DNA of 64,000 bases from Gammaproteobacteria bacterium (GTDB taxonomy: Bacteria; Pseudomonadota; Gammaproteobacteria; Burkholderiales; Rhodocyclaceae), in contig JAHJVE010000007.1 in NCBI GenBank assembly GCA_018828385.1, positions 186,001 to 250,000 of the forward strand, in the 5' to 3' direction. Shown piece by piece: positions 37,359-47,215 of the stretch; position 1 is the first letter of the stretch, and each line of letters starts with the position of its first letter. Both the position numbers and the translations under genes were made by a program. The notes under the pieces were generated by a model. The model was not told the origin of the DNA and made no database searches. It saw nothing but the letters and a program-made list of their open reading frames with translations.

Positions 37359-38585
37359 TCAGCGCTTGATGGCGACCTTGCCGAGGTCCCACATCGGCAG
37401 GAAGATGCCGAGCGCCAGCACCAGCACCAAGGCACCCAAACAAACGATGAGAATCGGCTCGATCTGCTGGCCGAGCGTTTTCAGTTCATATTCGACTTCG
37501 CGCTGGTACATCTGGCCGACCTCTTCGAGCATGTCGTCGAGCGCCCCGGATTCCTCACCGACCGAGATCATCTGGAGCACCACTGGCGAGAAAAACCCCG
37601 AGGCGATGGCCGAACGGACGACGCTTTCGCCGCGCTCGACGGTATCTCGCATGCCTTCGATCTTGGCCGCGATGTAGCTGTTATCAACGGTTTGCGATGA
37701 ATTGGTCAGGGCCTGCATGACCGGCACGCCGCTGCGCATGCCGAGCGCGAAGCTGCGCGCGAAACGGGCCATCGCCGCTTTGCGGACGATTTTCCCGGCA
37801 ATCGGGAAGCGCAGCACGAGCGACTCCCATTGCATGCGCCCCGCCGTCGTGCCTACCCAGGCACGAAAAACAAAGATGGCGGCGATGGTGCCGACGAGCA
37901 TGGCCGGCCACCAAGCGACCATGAAATTCGAAAAACCAAGCAGTATCTGCGTCATGAACGGCAGATCGGCGCCAAAGCCCTCGAAAACCTTGGCGAAGGC
38001 CGGGATGACGAAGATATTGACGACGACGATGGCTGCCGCCATGGCCATGACGACAAACATCGGGTAGCGCAGCGCCGATTTAACCTGTTCGCGCATGAAA
38101 CGCTCGAACTCGAGGTGATCGAAGAGGCGCAGGAAGATTTCGTCGAGCAGGCCGGTTGCCTCGCCGACCCGGACCATGGAAATGTAGAACGGGTTGAATA
38201 CCTTGGGATGGCGCGCCAGCGAGACCGACAATTCACGGCCGGCCTCCAGGCTCTCGCGCACGTCGCGAATAACTTCCTTCATCGCCGGATTGGTCGCCGA
38301 CTCCTGCAGGCCGTTCAGGGCGCGCATGATCGGCACGCCGGATCTCAACAAGGTGTGAATCTGCCGCGAGAAAAGCAGGATATCGACGTGCTCGACCTTG
38401 GGCTTGAACAAATCGAAGCCACCATCGCCGGCGCTGTTTGCCGCGGCCCGGGTTTCCTGGATCGAAACCGGCGTGATGCCGCGCCCGAGAAGCACGTCGG
38501 CGACGCCACCCGAGCTGGCGCCTTCGAGCACCCCCTCGATCAGCTTGCCGCCACCGTCCCGTCCCTTGTAGGCAAAGTTGGCCAC
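37359..38585 (-). CDS. mshG: MSHA inner-membrane platform protein MshG (GspF/PilC family)
   Basis: 408 residues. Two tandem GspF domains with LFSRQIHTLLRSGVPIMRALNGL and FARSFALGMRSGVPVMQALTNSS, and three hydrophobic helices (YPMFVVMAMAAAIVVVNIFVIP, MVAWWPAMLVGTIAAIFVF, PILIVCLGALVLVLALGIFLPM). Integral membrane scaffold on which the MshE ATPase works. Follows mshE by 6 nt. Confidence 0.95.
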   Translation of the reverse strand: MANFAYKGRDGGGKLIEGVLEGASSGGVADVLLGRGITPVSIQETRAAANSAGDGGFDLFKPKVEHVDILLFSRQIHTLLRSGVPIMRALNGLQESATNPAMKEVIRDVRESLEAGRELSVSLARHPKVFNPFYISMVRVGEATGLLDEIFLRLFDHLEFERFMREQVKSALRYPMFVVMAMAAAIVVVNIFVIPAFAKVFEGFGADLPFMTQILLGFSNFMVAWWPAMLVGTIAAIFVFRAWVGTTAGRMQWESLVLRFPIAGKIVRKAAMARFARSFALGMRSGVPVMQALTNSSQTVDNSYIAAKIEGMRDTVERGESVVRSAIASGFFSPVVLQMISVGEESGALDDMLEEVGQMYQREVEYELKTLGQQIEPILIVCLGALVLVLALGIFLPMWDLGKVAIKR

Positions 38586-38591
38586 GCCGGC

Positions 38592-40301
38592 TTATTCCTC
38601 GAACTGGTTGCTGATGCGCATGGCTTCGGAAACCGTCGTGCGGCCAGCCAGGACCAGACGGACGGCATCTCGGCGCAGGGTTTCGCCACCCATCTGCTGA
38701 CGGGCGACGCGCATGAATTCGCCCGGATCTTCGTGGTTGATCGCTTCAACCACGGTATCGCTCATCTCGAGGAATTCGTAGACGCCGCTTCGCCCCTGAT
38801 AACCGGTGTTGGCGCAGTGCGTACAGCCGCGACCATGATGGTAGATGTGGTCATCGATACCGTTGCCCAACTCATAGCGCAGCCATTCATGCTCGTTCGG
38901 CGTCAGCGCACAGGCTTCGCGACAGTTGCTGCAGATCAGCCGGACCAGACGCTGGGCGATGACCATGTGCACCGACAGCGCCACCATGTAGCGCGGCACG
39001 CCCATGTCGAGCAGGCGAATCGGCGTCGATACGGCGTCGTTGGTATGCAGCGTGGACAACACGAGGTGGCCGGTCATGGCGGCGCGCATGCCGATTTCGG
39101 CCGTTTCCTGGTCGCGCATTTCGCCGATCAGCACGATGTCCGGGTCTTGCCGCAGCACAGTGCGCAGCACGCGCGAGAAAGAGAGATCGATCTTTTCGTG
39201 CACCTGCACCTGGTTGAGGCCGCCAAGCCGGTATTCGACCGGGTCTTCAACGGTGATGACCTTCTTTTCCGGACTGTTCAGTTCGTTCAGTGCGGCGTAG
39301 AGGGTCGTCGTCTTGCCGGAACCGGTCGGGCCGGTGACGAGCACCATGCCGCTCGGCCGCTTGAGGGCGTGGCGCAGGCGATCGAGGACGCGCTCCGGCA
39401 TGCCGATCTTGTCCAGTTCGAGCAGGCCGGTGTTTTGGGCGAGCAGGCGCATGACGACCGATTCGCCATACTGGGTGGGCAAGGTCGAGATACGGACGTC
39501 GACCGGATTGCCGCGTACCTTGATATTGAAGCGGCCATCCTGCGGCAGGCGTTTTTCGGAAATGTCGAGCCCTGACATCAGTTTCAGACGCAGGGCGACA
39601 GCCGATGAAACCTTGCCGTCGGCTTCGGTCTGGATGTGCAACACGCCGTCGATACGAAAACGGATGCGCAGCGATTTTTCCTGTGGCTCGAAATGGATGT
39701 CGGAGGCGCGCAGACGCATCGCTTCCTCGAACACCGTTTGCAGCAGTTTGACGACCGGCGCATCTTCGGCGCCCGGATTGAGGCCGAGCAAGTCGCCGAA
39801 CTCGATCGGGATGTCGCCGAGCTCTGCGGTCAGTTCCTTGGCCAGGCCGGTAATCTGCTCGCCACGGTGATAGACGCGGTCGACCATGGCCAGCAACTGG
39901 CTTTCGGCAACGACGGCAAGGTCGATCTCGCGTTTGACCAGACGGGTAATTTCGTCATAGGCCTGAAGGTCGGTCGGATCGGACAGGCCAACCTGAAGGC
40001 GGCCATCGGGCAATTGGTCGAGCACCATGGCCCGGAAACGCCGTGCCGGGGCTTCCGGTAACAGTTTGATCAGTTCCGGCTTGGGCGTGAAATTCTTGAG
40101 GTCAATAAAGGGAATTTGCAACTGCCGGGCCAGCGCCTGCGAGATGCCTTCCTCGGTGACGAAACCACTCTCGACAAAAACGCGTCCAAGCTTGCGCCCC
40201 GTGCGTTTTTGCTCGTCGAGCGCAATTTTCAGCTGTTCATCGGTCAGCAAACCATGCTGGATCAGCAGGTCACCGAGCCTGACTTTTTGCGGGGGGGGCA
40301 T
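38592..40301 (-). CDS. mshE: MSHA assembly ATPase MshE with c-di-GMP-binding type N-terminus
   Basis: Hexameric extension ATPase, 569 residues. The N-terminus has two MshEN-type 24-residue motifs, RLGDLLIQHG...ALDEQ (8-31) and KLGRVFVESG...ALARQ (37-60), known in Vibrio MshE to bind c-di-GMP. Walker A is GPTGSGKTTTLY, followed by Asp and His boxes (VEDPVEYRLGG, STLHTNDAVS) and a zinc site CSNC...CTHC. The ATG at 40301 has GGAGG 5 nt upstream and is followed directly by a C8 tract. First gene of the MSHA locus. Confidence 0.96.
   Translation of the reverse strand: MPPPQKVRLGDLLIQHGLLTDEQLKIALDEQKRTGRKLGRVFVESGFVTEEGISQALARQLQIPFIDLKNFTPKPELIKLLPEAPARRFRAMVLDQLPDGRLQVGLSDPTDLQAYDEITRLVKREIDLAVVAESQLLAMVDRVYHRGEQITGLAKELTAELGDIPIEFGDLLGLNPGAEDAPVVKLLQTVFEEAMRLRASDIHFEPQEKSLRIRFRIDGVLHIQTEADGKVSSAVALRLKLMSGLDISEKRLPQDGRFNIKVRGNPVDVRISTLPTQYGESVVMRLLAQNTGLLELDKIGMPERVLDRLRHALKRPSGMVLVTGPTGSGKTTTLYAALNELNSPEKKVITVEDPVEYRLGGLNQVQVHEKIDLSFSRVLRTVLRQDPDIVLIGEMRDQETAEIGMRAAMTGHLVLSTLHTNDAVSTPIRLLDMGVPRYMVALSVHMVIAQRLVRLICSNCREACALTPNEHEWLRYELGNGIDDHIYHHGRGCTHCANTGYQGRSGVYEFLEMSDTVVEAINHEDPGEFMRVARQQMGGETLRRDAVRLVLAGRTTVSEAMRISNQFEE
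40291..40298. repeat. C8 homopolymer directly after the mshE start codon
   Basis: Eight G on the + strand, read ATG CCC CCC CCG CAA in mshE. A slip of one base would put nearly the whole ATPase out of frame. Confidence 0.95.
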
Positions 40302-40313
40302 CCCGACCTCCAA

Positions 40314-40324
40314 AACACCTTAAG
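40314..40324 (-). promoter_or_regulatory. Motif shared by the mshE and mshI leaders
   Basis: CTTAAGGTGTT on the coding strand, identical to the motif before mshI. A second CTTAAG lies further upstream at about 40353. No convincing sigma-70 or sigma-54 promoter could be placed. Confidence 0.45.
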
Positions 40325-40382
40325 AAACTGCGTTAACAATATGAAGTTACGGCTTAAGTTTCCACAGTAGACGTTTTTTGCG

Positions 40383-40400
40383 GGGCCGACAAGTCGGCCC
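40383..40400. terminator. Hairpin after rhlE
   Basis: GGGCCGA / TCGGCCC stem with a CAAG loop, 29 nt after the rhlE stop. There is no U-tract downstream on the minus strand, so it is only a possible terminator. Confidence 0.4.
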
Positions 40401-40428
40401 TTATGGCGTCGGGGTTATTACCCGCCGA

Positions 40429-41703
<1,275 letters not shown>

Positions 41704-41776
41704 GGGAATCCTTGGATAAAGCCCGGCCAGACAAGGCCGGGGAGCGACGAGACAGCGAGGGTCAGGAGAAACCGGA

Positions 41777-41813
41777 TTTCGATTTTGGGCATTTTTTCCG
41801 GTTGACCGTAGCA
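41777..41813 (+). repeat. Dispersed 37-bp repeat, copy K (rhlE-metZ gap)
   Basis: Closest to consensus. Reverse-complement order is TGCTACGGTCAACCGG, AAAAAAT, GCCC and AAAATCGAAAT. Lies in the non-coding gap between metZ and rhlE. Confidence 0.95.
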
Positions 41814-41815
41814 AA

Positions 41816-41841
41816 CCCGGTTAACCGAAAAATAACGCCCT
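41816..41841 (-). repeat. Degenerate inverted partner of copy K
   Basis: AACCCGGTTAACCGAAAAATAACGCCC reads as a degraded repeat in the opposite orientation (GGTTAACCG, AAAAATAA, CGCC). Together with copy K it can form a stem that would terminate purF-metZ transcripts. Confidence 0.55.
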
Positions 41842-41891
41842 GCTCCGGTTGTGTGCGCCCCCTCGCTGGCGGCGCGTGAAAATTCAGACGA

Positions 41892-43076
41892 TCAGATCAG
41901 GCTCAGGCCACGCTCGAGATCGGCCTTCAGATCCTCCACCGCTTCGAGGCCGACGGCGATACGCAGCAGCCCTTCGCTGATGCCGGCCGCGGCCCGGGCT
42001 TCCGGGGAAATGCGGCCATGCGTGGTGGAGGCGGGATGGGTAATGGTCGTTTTAGTGTCGCCGAGATTGGCGGTAATGGACAGCAGGCGGCAATTATCGA
42101 CGACCTGCCAGGCTTGTTCGCGGGCGCCCTTGACCTCGAAGGCAACGATGGCGCCGCCCGATTTCTGTTGGGTTTTCGCCAGCTCGTGTTGCGGATGCGA
42201 GGGCAGACCGGGGTAGAAAACGCGCGCCACTTTTGGATGCGCTTCGAGCCAGGTCGCCAGTTGCGCGGCATTGGCCGATTGCGCCTCAACGCGCAGCTTG
42301 AGTGTTTCGAGACCCTTGAGCAGCACCCAGGCATTGAAGGCCGACAGCGTCGGACCGGCCGTGCGCAGGTATTTGAAGACTTCTTCGGTCAGCTTCTTCG
42401 GGCCGCAGACTGCGCCGCCCAGCACCCGGCCCTGACCGTCGAGGAACTTGGTCGCCGAATGGATGACCAGATCAGCCCCCATGTCGAGCGGACGCTGCAG
42501 GATGGGCGTGCAGAAACAGTTGTCGACGGCGACCAGGATGCCCTTGGCGTGAGCGATGTCGGCCAGCTGGCGGATGTCGGCGATTTCAGTCAGCGGATTG
42601 GACGGCGTCTCGAGGAAAAACAGTTTGGTTTCCGGCCGGATCGCCGCGGCCCACGCTGCCGGATCGGTATGCGACACGAAGGTGGTCGTGATGCCGGTGC
42701 GCGACAGGATGTTGTTGAACAGCTGCACGGTGGCGCCGAACAGGCTGTTCGAAGCGACGATGTGGTCGCCCTGCTTCAAATGGGCGAGCACGGCGGCCAT
42801 GATCGCCGCCATGCCGCTGGCCGTGGCGACGCAATCCTCGGCGCCTTCGAGGGCGGCAAGGCGTTCCTCGAACATGGTGACGGTCGGATTGGTGAAGCGG
42901 GCGTAGACGTTGCCCTCCTCCTCGCCGGAAAACCGCTTGGCTGCTGCCGCGGCGCTCGGGAAGACGAAACTGGAGGTGAGGTAGAGCGCCTCCGAATGCT
43001 CGCCGAACTGGCTGCGCTGCTGGCCGGCACGAACGGCCAGCGTCTCTGGGCGGTAATCCGGCACTTCAGCCATCAT
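41892..43076 (-). CDS. metZ: O-succinylhomoserine sulfhydrylase
   Basis: PLP enzyme that makes homocysteine from O-succinylhomoserine and sulfide. 394 residues with [51 protein letters not shown] and the PLP-lysine motif HSATKFLDG. The ATG overlaps the purF stop; a second ATG at 43073 is equally possible. purF-metZ adjacency is typical of betaproteobacteria. Family members can be hard to tell from cystathionine gamma-synthase; gene context favours MetZ. Confidence 0.93.
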   Translation of the reverse strand: MMAEVPDYRPETLAVRAGQQRSQFGEHSEALYLTSSFVFPSAAAAAKRFSGEEEGNVYARFTNPTVTMFEERLAALEGAEDCVATASGMAAIMAAVLAHLKQGDHIVASNSLFGATVQLFNNILSRTGITTTFVSHTDPAAWAAAIRPETKLFFLETPSNPLTEIADIRQLADIAHAKGILVAVDNCFCTPILQRPLDMGADLVIHSATKFLDGQGRVLGGAVCGPKKLTEEVFKYLRTAGPTLSAFNAWVLLKGLETLKLRVEAQSANAAQLATWLEAHPKVARVFYPGLPSHPQHELAKTQQKSGGAIVAFEVKGAREQAWQVVDNCRLLSITANLGDTKTTITHPASTTHGRISPEARAAAGISEGLLRIAVGLEAVEDLKADLERGLSLI

Positions 43077-44611
43077 TCCTGCCCGCCATTCGACAGGCCG
43101 AGCACCATCTGCTGCGACGAACGGCCATCGCTGTCGTCATCGCTCTTGGCCGGTTTGCCGCCCCGCTTGCTCTCGACGGCGTCGAGGTAATAATCGTCGA
43201 TATCGCCGGTGATGTAGCAACCGTCGAAACACGAGGCATCGAATACGGTCAGGTCGGCACGCAGGTTGGTAATCGACTGCTTGAGCGCTTCGATATCCTG
43301 ATAGACCAGCGCATCGGCGCCGATTTCGGCTGCGATCTGCTCGTCGTTGCGGCCAGTCGCGATCAGTTCGGCGCGGGTCGGCATGTCGATGCCGTAAACG
43401 TTTGGAAAGCGCACCGGCGGCGCCGCCGAGGCAAAATAGACTTTGACTGCGCCGGCGGCGCGGGCCATCTCGACGATTTCGTGACTGGTCGTGCCGCGCA
43501 CGATGGAGTCGTCGACCAGCAGCACGCGCTTGCCCTTGAACTCCTGGCCGACCGTGTTGAGCTTCTGGCGCACCGATTTCTTGCGCATCGCCTGCCCGGG
43601 CATGATGAAGGTCCGGCCGACATAGCGGTTCTTGACGAAACCTTCGCGGAACGGGATGTTCAGCACCTGCGCCAGTTGCATGGCCGACGGACGGCTCGAA
43701 TCGGGAATCGGGATGACGACGTCGATTTCCTCGATCGGGATGGTTTTCCTGACCTTCTCGGCGAGCAGTTCGCCCATGGCCAAACGCGCTTCGTAGACCG
43801 ATACGCCGTCGATCACGGTATCCGGCCGGGCCAGATAGACGTATTCGAAGATGCACGGCGCGTACATCGGCTGCTGCGCGCACTGGCGGCTGTGGAACTG
43901 GAAGTTGAAATCGATGAAGACCGCTTCGCCCGGCTCGATGTCGCGCACCATCTTGAACCCCAGGGTATCGAGGGCGACGGATTCGGACGAAACGAGATAC
44001 TCCATGCCTTCCGGCGTTTCGTTCTGGCCATAGACCAGCGGCCGGATGCCGTGCGGGTCGCGGAAGGCGAGCAGGCCATAACCGGCGATCAGGACGACCA
44101 CAGCATAAGCCCCACGGCAGCGGCGATGCACACCGCCAACCGCCTGGAAGATGGCGTCGACGTCGAGTTCGTAGCCATGCGCTGCCGACTGCAGCTCGTG
44201 GGCCAGGACGTTGAGCAAAACTTCGGAATCAGAGTTGGTGTTGATGTGCCGACGGTCGAGACGGAACATCTCGCCCTTCAGCTGCTCGGCATTGGTCAGG
44301 TTGCCGTTGTGGCCGAGACAGATGCCGAATGGCGAATTGACGTAGAACGGCTGCGCCTCGGCGAAGTTGTAGGCCGAACCGGCCGTCGGATAACGGACGT
44401 GGCCGATACCGCAATTACCCGGCAAGGCACGCATGTTGCGGGTACGGAAAACGTCGCGGACCAGCCCCGGCCCCTTGTGCAGGTGAAAAGTATTGTTCTC
44501 CGCCGTGGCGATCCCGGCTGCATCCTGGCCGCGGTGCTGAAGCACCATGAGGCCATCGTAAAGCAGCTGATTGACCGGCGTTGTCGCCATTACACCCAAA
44601 ATCCCGCACAT
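43073..44611 (-). CDS. purF: Amidophosphoribosyltransferase
   Basis: First committed step of purine synthesis: PRPP plus glutamine to phosphoribosylamine. 512 residues with the N-terminal catalytic Cys2 (MCGILGV), the glutaminase segment HRGQDAAGI, GHVRYPTAGS and the PRPP loop VLLVDDSIVRGTTS. Follows cvpA by 13 nt, the usual cvpA-purF operon order. Confidence 0.97.
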   Translation of the reverse strand: MCGILGVMATTPVNQLLYDGLMVLQHRGQDAAGIATAENNTFHLHKGPGLVRDVFRTRNMRALPGNCGIGHVRYPTAGSAYNFAEAQPFYVNSPFGICLGHNGNLTNAEQLKGEMFRLDRRHINTNSDSEVLLNVLAHELQSAAHGYELDVDAIFQAVGGVHRRCRGAYAVVVLIAGYGLLAFRDPHGIRPLVYGQNETPEGMEYLVSSESVALDTLGFKMVRDIEPGEAVFIDFNFQFHSRQCAQQPMYAPCIFEYVYLARPDTVIDGVSVYEARLAMGELLAEKVRKTIPIEEIDVVIPIPDSSRPSAMQLAQVLNIPFREGFVKNRYVGRTFIMPGQAMRKKSVRQKLNTVGQEFKGKRVLLVDDSIVRGTTSHEIVEMARAAGAVKVYFASAAPPVRFPNVYGIDMPTRAELIATGRNDEQIAAEIGADALVYQDIEALKQSITNLRADLTVFDASCFDGCYITGDIDDYYLDAVESKRGGKPAKSDDDSDGRSSQQMVLGLSNGGQE

Positions 44612-44624
44612 AGTTTTTTCCTGC

Positions 44625-45116
44625 CTAGCTAAATCGAATTCGTTTTGCCAAATCGTCCGGCAACCAGGGCATGGCAGCCAAAACGACCGTTTCCAGAGGC
44701 GCCGACAACATCGCGTTCCGCCACCACGGCTGTATCGGCGCGGAAGTCATGCCGCCCAGTCCGACCAACACCATGACTACCACCACCCCACGCGCCAGCC
44801 CGAAGAGCATGCCGAGCAGACGGTCCGAGACGGACAAGCCGAGGGCTTTGACCATGCTGCGCACCACCATGTTCAACACCGCCATCGTGACGAGGATGCC
44901 GACAAAGATCACCACGCAGCCGGCCAGCGTCCGCAAGGCCGGGTCGCTCAAACCGGCGAAAACCGAGTTCCCGACAGTGGTGCCAAACTCGATTGCGGCA
45001 AAAATCCCGACTCCCCAGGCCACCAGGGCGATCACCTCGCCAACCACACCGCGCCACAAGCCAAACAGCAGCGACACGCTGACAATCCCTATCACGACGT
45101 AGTCAAAACCAGTCAT
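44625..45116 (-). CDS. cvpA: CvpA family inner-membrane protein
   Basis: 163 residues with four predicted membrane helices (FDYVVIGIVSVSLLFGLWRGVV, VIALVAWGVGIFAAIEF, TLAGCVVIFVGILVTMAVLNMV, LLGMLFGLARGVVVVMVLVGL). CvpA homologue, linked in E. coli to colicin V production and envelope stress. Overlaps the SPOR gene by 4 nt. Confidence 0.92.
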   Translation of the reverse strand: MTGFDYVVIGIVSVSLLFGLWRGVVGEVIALVAWGVGIFAAIEFGTTVGNSVFAGLSDPALRTLAGCVVIFVGILVTMAVLNMVVRSMVKALGLSVSDRLLGMLFGLARGVVVVMVLVGLGGMTSAPIQPWWRNAMLSAPLETVVLAAMPWLPDDLAKRIRFS

Positions 45117-45829
45117 GGCTTGGCCGCAACGACTCCGCTGACACCGATGCGCTTCATTTTCTCGAGCGCCTTGTCGGCCGCCTCGCGACTCGCGAACGGC
45201 CCGGCCCGGACGCGGGTTTTCTTGCCCTGCGGCGTATCGAGCGGCTCGCTGAAGGTCTTGATTCCCTGCTCGCTGAGTTTGCTCCGCAGATTCCTGACAT
45301 TGGCCTCGTTGGAAAAGGCACCGATGAGGATCAGGTATTCGCCATTCTTCGCGACCGGTTTGGCATCCGGGGTCTGACCCGCCAGAATCGCTGCGGCGCG
45401 TTTCGCCTCGTCGGCCCGAGGCTTCTCGGCTGGTTTTTCGGGTGCTTTGGCCGCCGGCTTTTCAGGTGCTTTTTCGGGCTTGCCGACCGGTTTTTGAACG
45501 GCCTTCTCAACCGGTTTGGGATCCTTGACGGCCTCGACAACGCGGGCAGTCGGCTTGACCGCCGGCTCGGCAACGACAGCGGGCGGCGCCACCGGAGTCT
45601 CCACCGCCTTGGGGGCAGTTCGCACAGCCGGCGATGCGGCAAATTTCGGCGCAAACGGCTTTTCATCCTGCCCCGGAATGCGGATTTCGACGTCCTGCAC
45701 GGTCTGGCGCGGCTCGTGATCCATCACCATGGGCAGCGCGATTGCCACCACGGACACGAAAAATACGGCCCCGACCAGACGGCGGCGGGCGCGTTTCTTG
45801 AGGTACAACTGGGCGTCGTTGTCGTCCAT
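45113..45829 (-). CDS. SPOR-domain protein (DedD-like)
   Basis: 238 residues. Short cytoplasmic N-terminus, one membrane helix (RRRLVGAVFFVSVVAIALPMVM), a Pro/Ala/Lys-rich linker (repeated EKPA/PKPVEKA) and a C-terminal SPOR domain (YLILIGAFSNEANVRNLRSKLSEQG to FASREAADKALEKMKRIG) that binds denuded septal glycan. Same topology and context (folC-dedD-cvpA-purF) as E. coli DedD. Confidence 0.92.
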   Translation of the reverse strand: MDDNDAQLYLKKRARRRLVGAVFFVSVVAIALPMVMDHEPRQTVQDVEIRIPGQDEKPFAPKFAASPAVRTAPKAVETPVAPPAVVAEPAVKPTARVVEAVKDPKPVEKAVQKPVGKPEKAPEKPAAKAPEKPAEKPRADEAKRAAAILAGQTPDAKPVAKNGEYLILIGAFSNEANVRNLRSKLSEQGIKTFSEPLDTPQGKKTRVRAGPFASREAADKALEKMKRIGVSGVVAAKP

Positions 45830-45831
45830 GA

Positions 45832-47139
45832 CTAGGGTCTTTTCCGAAGCGTTTCTAGCGCGCCGGCTACCGTGTGGAAGGATCCAAAGGCGAGGATTCT
45901 ATCACTTTCAGCGGCCTGCCCCTTGGCTGCTTGCGTGGCCAACTGAGGTGAAGCATGGCAAATCACCTCGCCACCCAGCCCGTTGTCGACGATGATCCCG
46001 GCCAGCGTCTCGGCGCTCGTCCCGCGCGGCCCGCTCAGGGTGGCCAGATGCCAGACATCGACCTTGCCCTTCAAGGGCGTCAGGGCGCCGACGATATCCT
46101 TGTCGCGCAACATGCCGAGCACGGCAAAGGTCCGGTCGAAAAAGCCCATGCTCGACAGGTTGTCGGCAAGCACGCGGATGGCCTGCGGATTGTGGCCGAC
46201 ATCGAGGACAATGGCCGGCTTGCCGGGAATGACCTGAAAGCGGCCGGGCAACTCGGTTTCGATCATCCCGGGGCGAATCGCCTGCATGGTCACCGGCAGT
46301 TTCCCGCCGAGCGCATCGAGTGCGGCCAGCGCGACGGCCGCGTTGTAGAGCTGGGTCGGGCCGCGCAATCCGGGATAGGCCAGCGCACGCTTGATCAACT
46401 GGCCGCCGGAACGGCACCACCAGCGCCATTGCAGGCGGTTTTCGTTGGTTTCGGCGCTCGGCCGCTCGAAACCGAAATCGCGACCGATCAGACGCAAATC
46501 GGCGCCTATGGCTGCCGCGTGATCGAGCAGGCTTTGCGGCGGATTCGGGTCGGCACACAAGGCCGGCTTGCCGGGGCGGTAGATGCCGGCCTTTTCGAAG
46601 CCGATGCTCTCGCGATCCGGTCCCAGCCAATCGGTGTGATCGAGTGCGACGGTGGTGACGATGGAAACATCGGGTTCATAGATGTTGACCGCATCAAGGC
46701 GGCCACCGAGACCGACCTCGAGAATCGCCGCGTCGATACCAGCCTCGGCAAAGACTTCCCAGGCGGCCAGCGTGCCGAATTCGAAATAGGTCAGCGCAAC
46801 GTTGCCGGCCTTCTGGCGTGCCGCTTCGACGCGTGCAAAGGCGGCACACAGAGCTTCGTCACTGACCGACCGACCGTTCAGGCGGACCCGCTCGTTGTAG
46901 TCGAGCAGATGCGGCGAGGTGTAACAGCCGACCTTGTAGCCTGCGCGGTCGATGATGTTTTCCAGGTAGGCGCAGGTCGAACCCTTGCCGTTGGTACCGC
47001 CGACCACGATGACCGGGCAGTGCTGCGTCTGTCCCAGGGCATCCTTGACGAGGCGGATGCGGTCGAGGCCCAGTTCGATGCCGGCCTGACCTTTCGGGTG
47101 CAGGCCTTCGAGGTGGGCCAGCCAGTCTTCTTTAGTCAT
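45832..47139 (-). CDS. folC: Dihydrofolate synthase / folylpolyglutamate synthase
   Basis: Mur-ligase family enzyme that adds glutamate to dihydropteroate and folates. 435 residues with VVGGTNGKGSTCAYLENII (P-loop), GCYTSPHLLDYNERVRLNG, ILEVGLGGRLDAVN and VALDHTDWLG. Preceded by a CTAG-rich repeat in the accD-folC gap. Confidence 0.95.
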   Translation of the reverse strand: MTKEDWLAHLEGLHPKGQAGIELGLDRIRLVKDALGQTQHCPVIVVGGTNGKGSTCAYLENIIDRAGYKVGCYTSPHLLDYNERVRLNGRSVSDEALCAAFARVEAARQKAGNVALTYFEFGTLAAWEVFAEAGIDAAILEVGLGGRLDAVNIYEPDVSIVTTVALDHTDWLGPDRESIGFEKAGIYRPGKPALCADPNPPQSLLDHAAAIGADLRLIGRDFGFERPSAETNENRLQWRWWCRSGGQLIKRALAYPGLRGPTQLYNAAVALAALDALGGKLPVTMQAIRPGMIETELPGRFQVIPGKPAIVLDVGHNPQAIRVLADNLSSMGFFDRTFAVLGMLRDKDIVGALTPLKGKVDVWHLATLSGPRGTSAETLAGIIVDNGLGGEVICHASPQLATQAAKGQAAESDRILAFGSFHTVAGALETLRKRP

Positions 47140-47212
47140 TAGTTATTAGTCGCTAGTCACTAGCTTCTGGCCTTTAGCTAACAACTAAAGACTATCAACT
47201 AGCGACTCGCCG
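47140..47212. repeat. CTAGT-rich short repeat in the accD-folC gap
   Basis: The 76-nt gap is filled by variants of TTAGT/CTAGT (TAGTCGCTAGTCACTAG, CAACTAGCGACTCG) including the inverted pair AGTCGCTAGT and ACTAGCGACT. It is unlike the surrounding GC-rich DNA. No promoter is obvious in it. Confidence 0.75.
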
Positions 47213-47215
47213 CCG

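Noticed and set aside
37830..39575. 581-codon open frame antisense to mshG and mshE
   Set aside because: His/Asp-rich composition typical of an antisense shadow.
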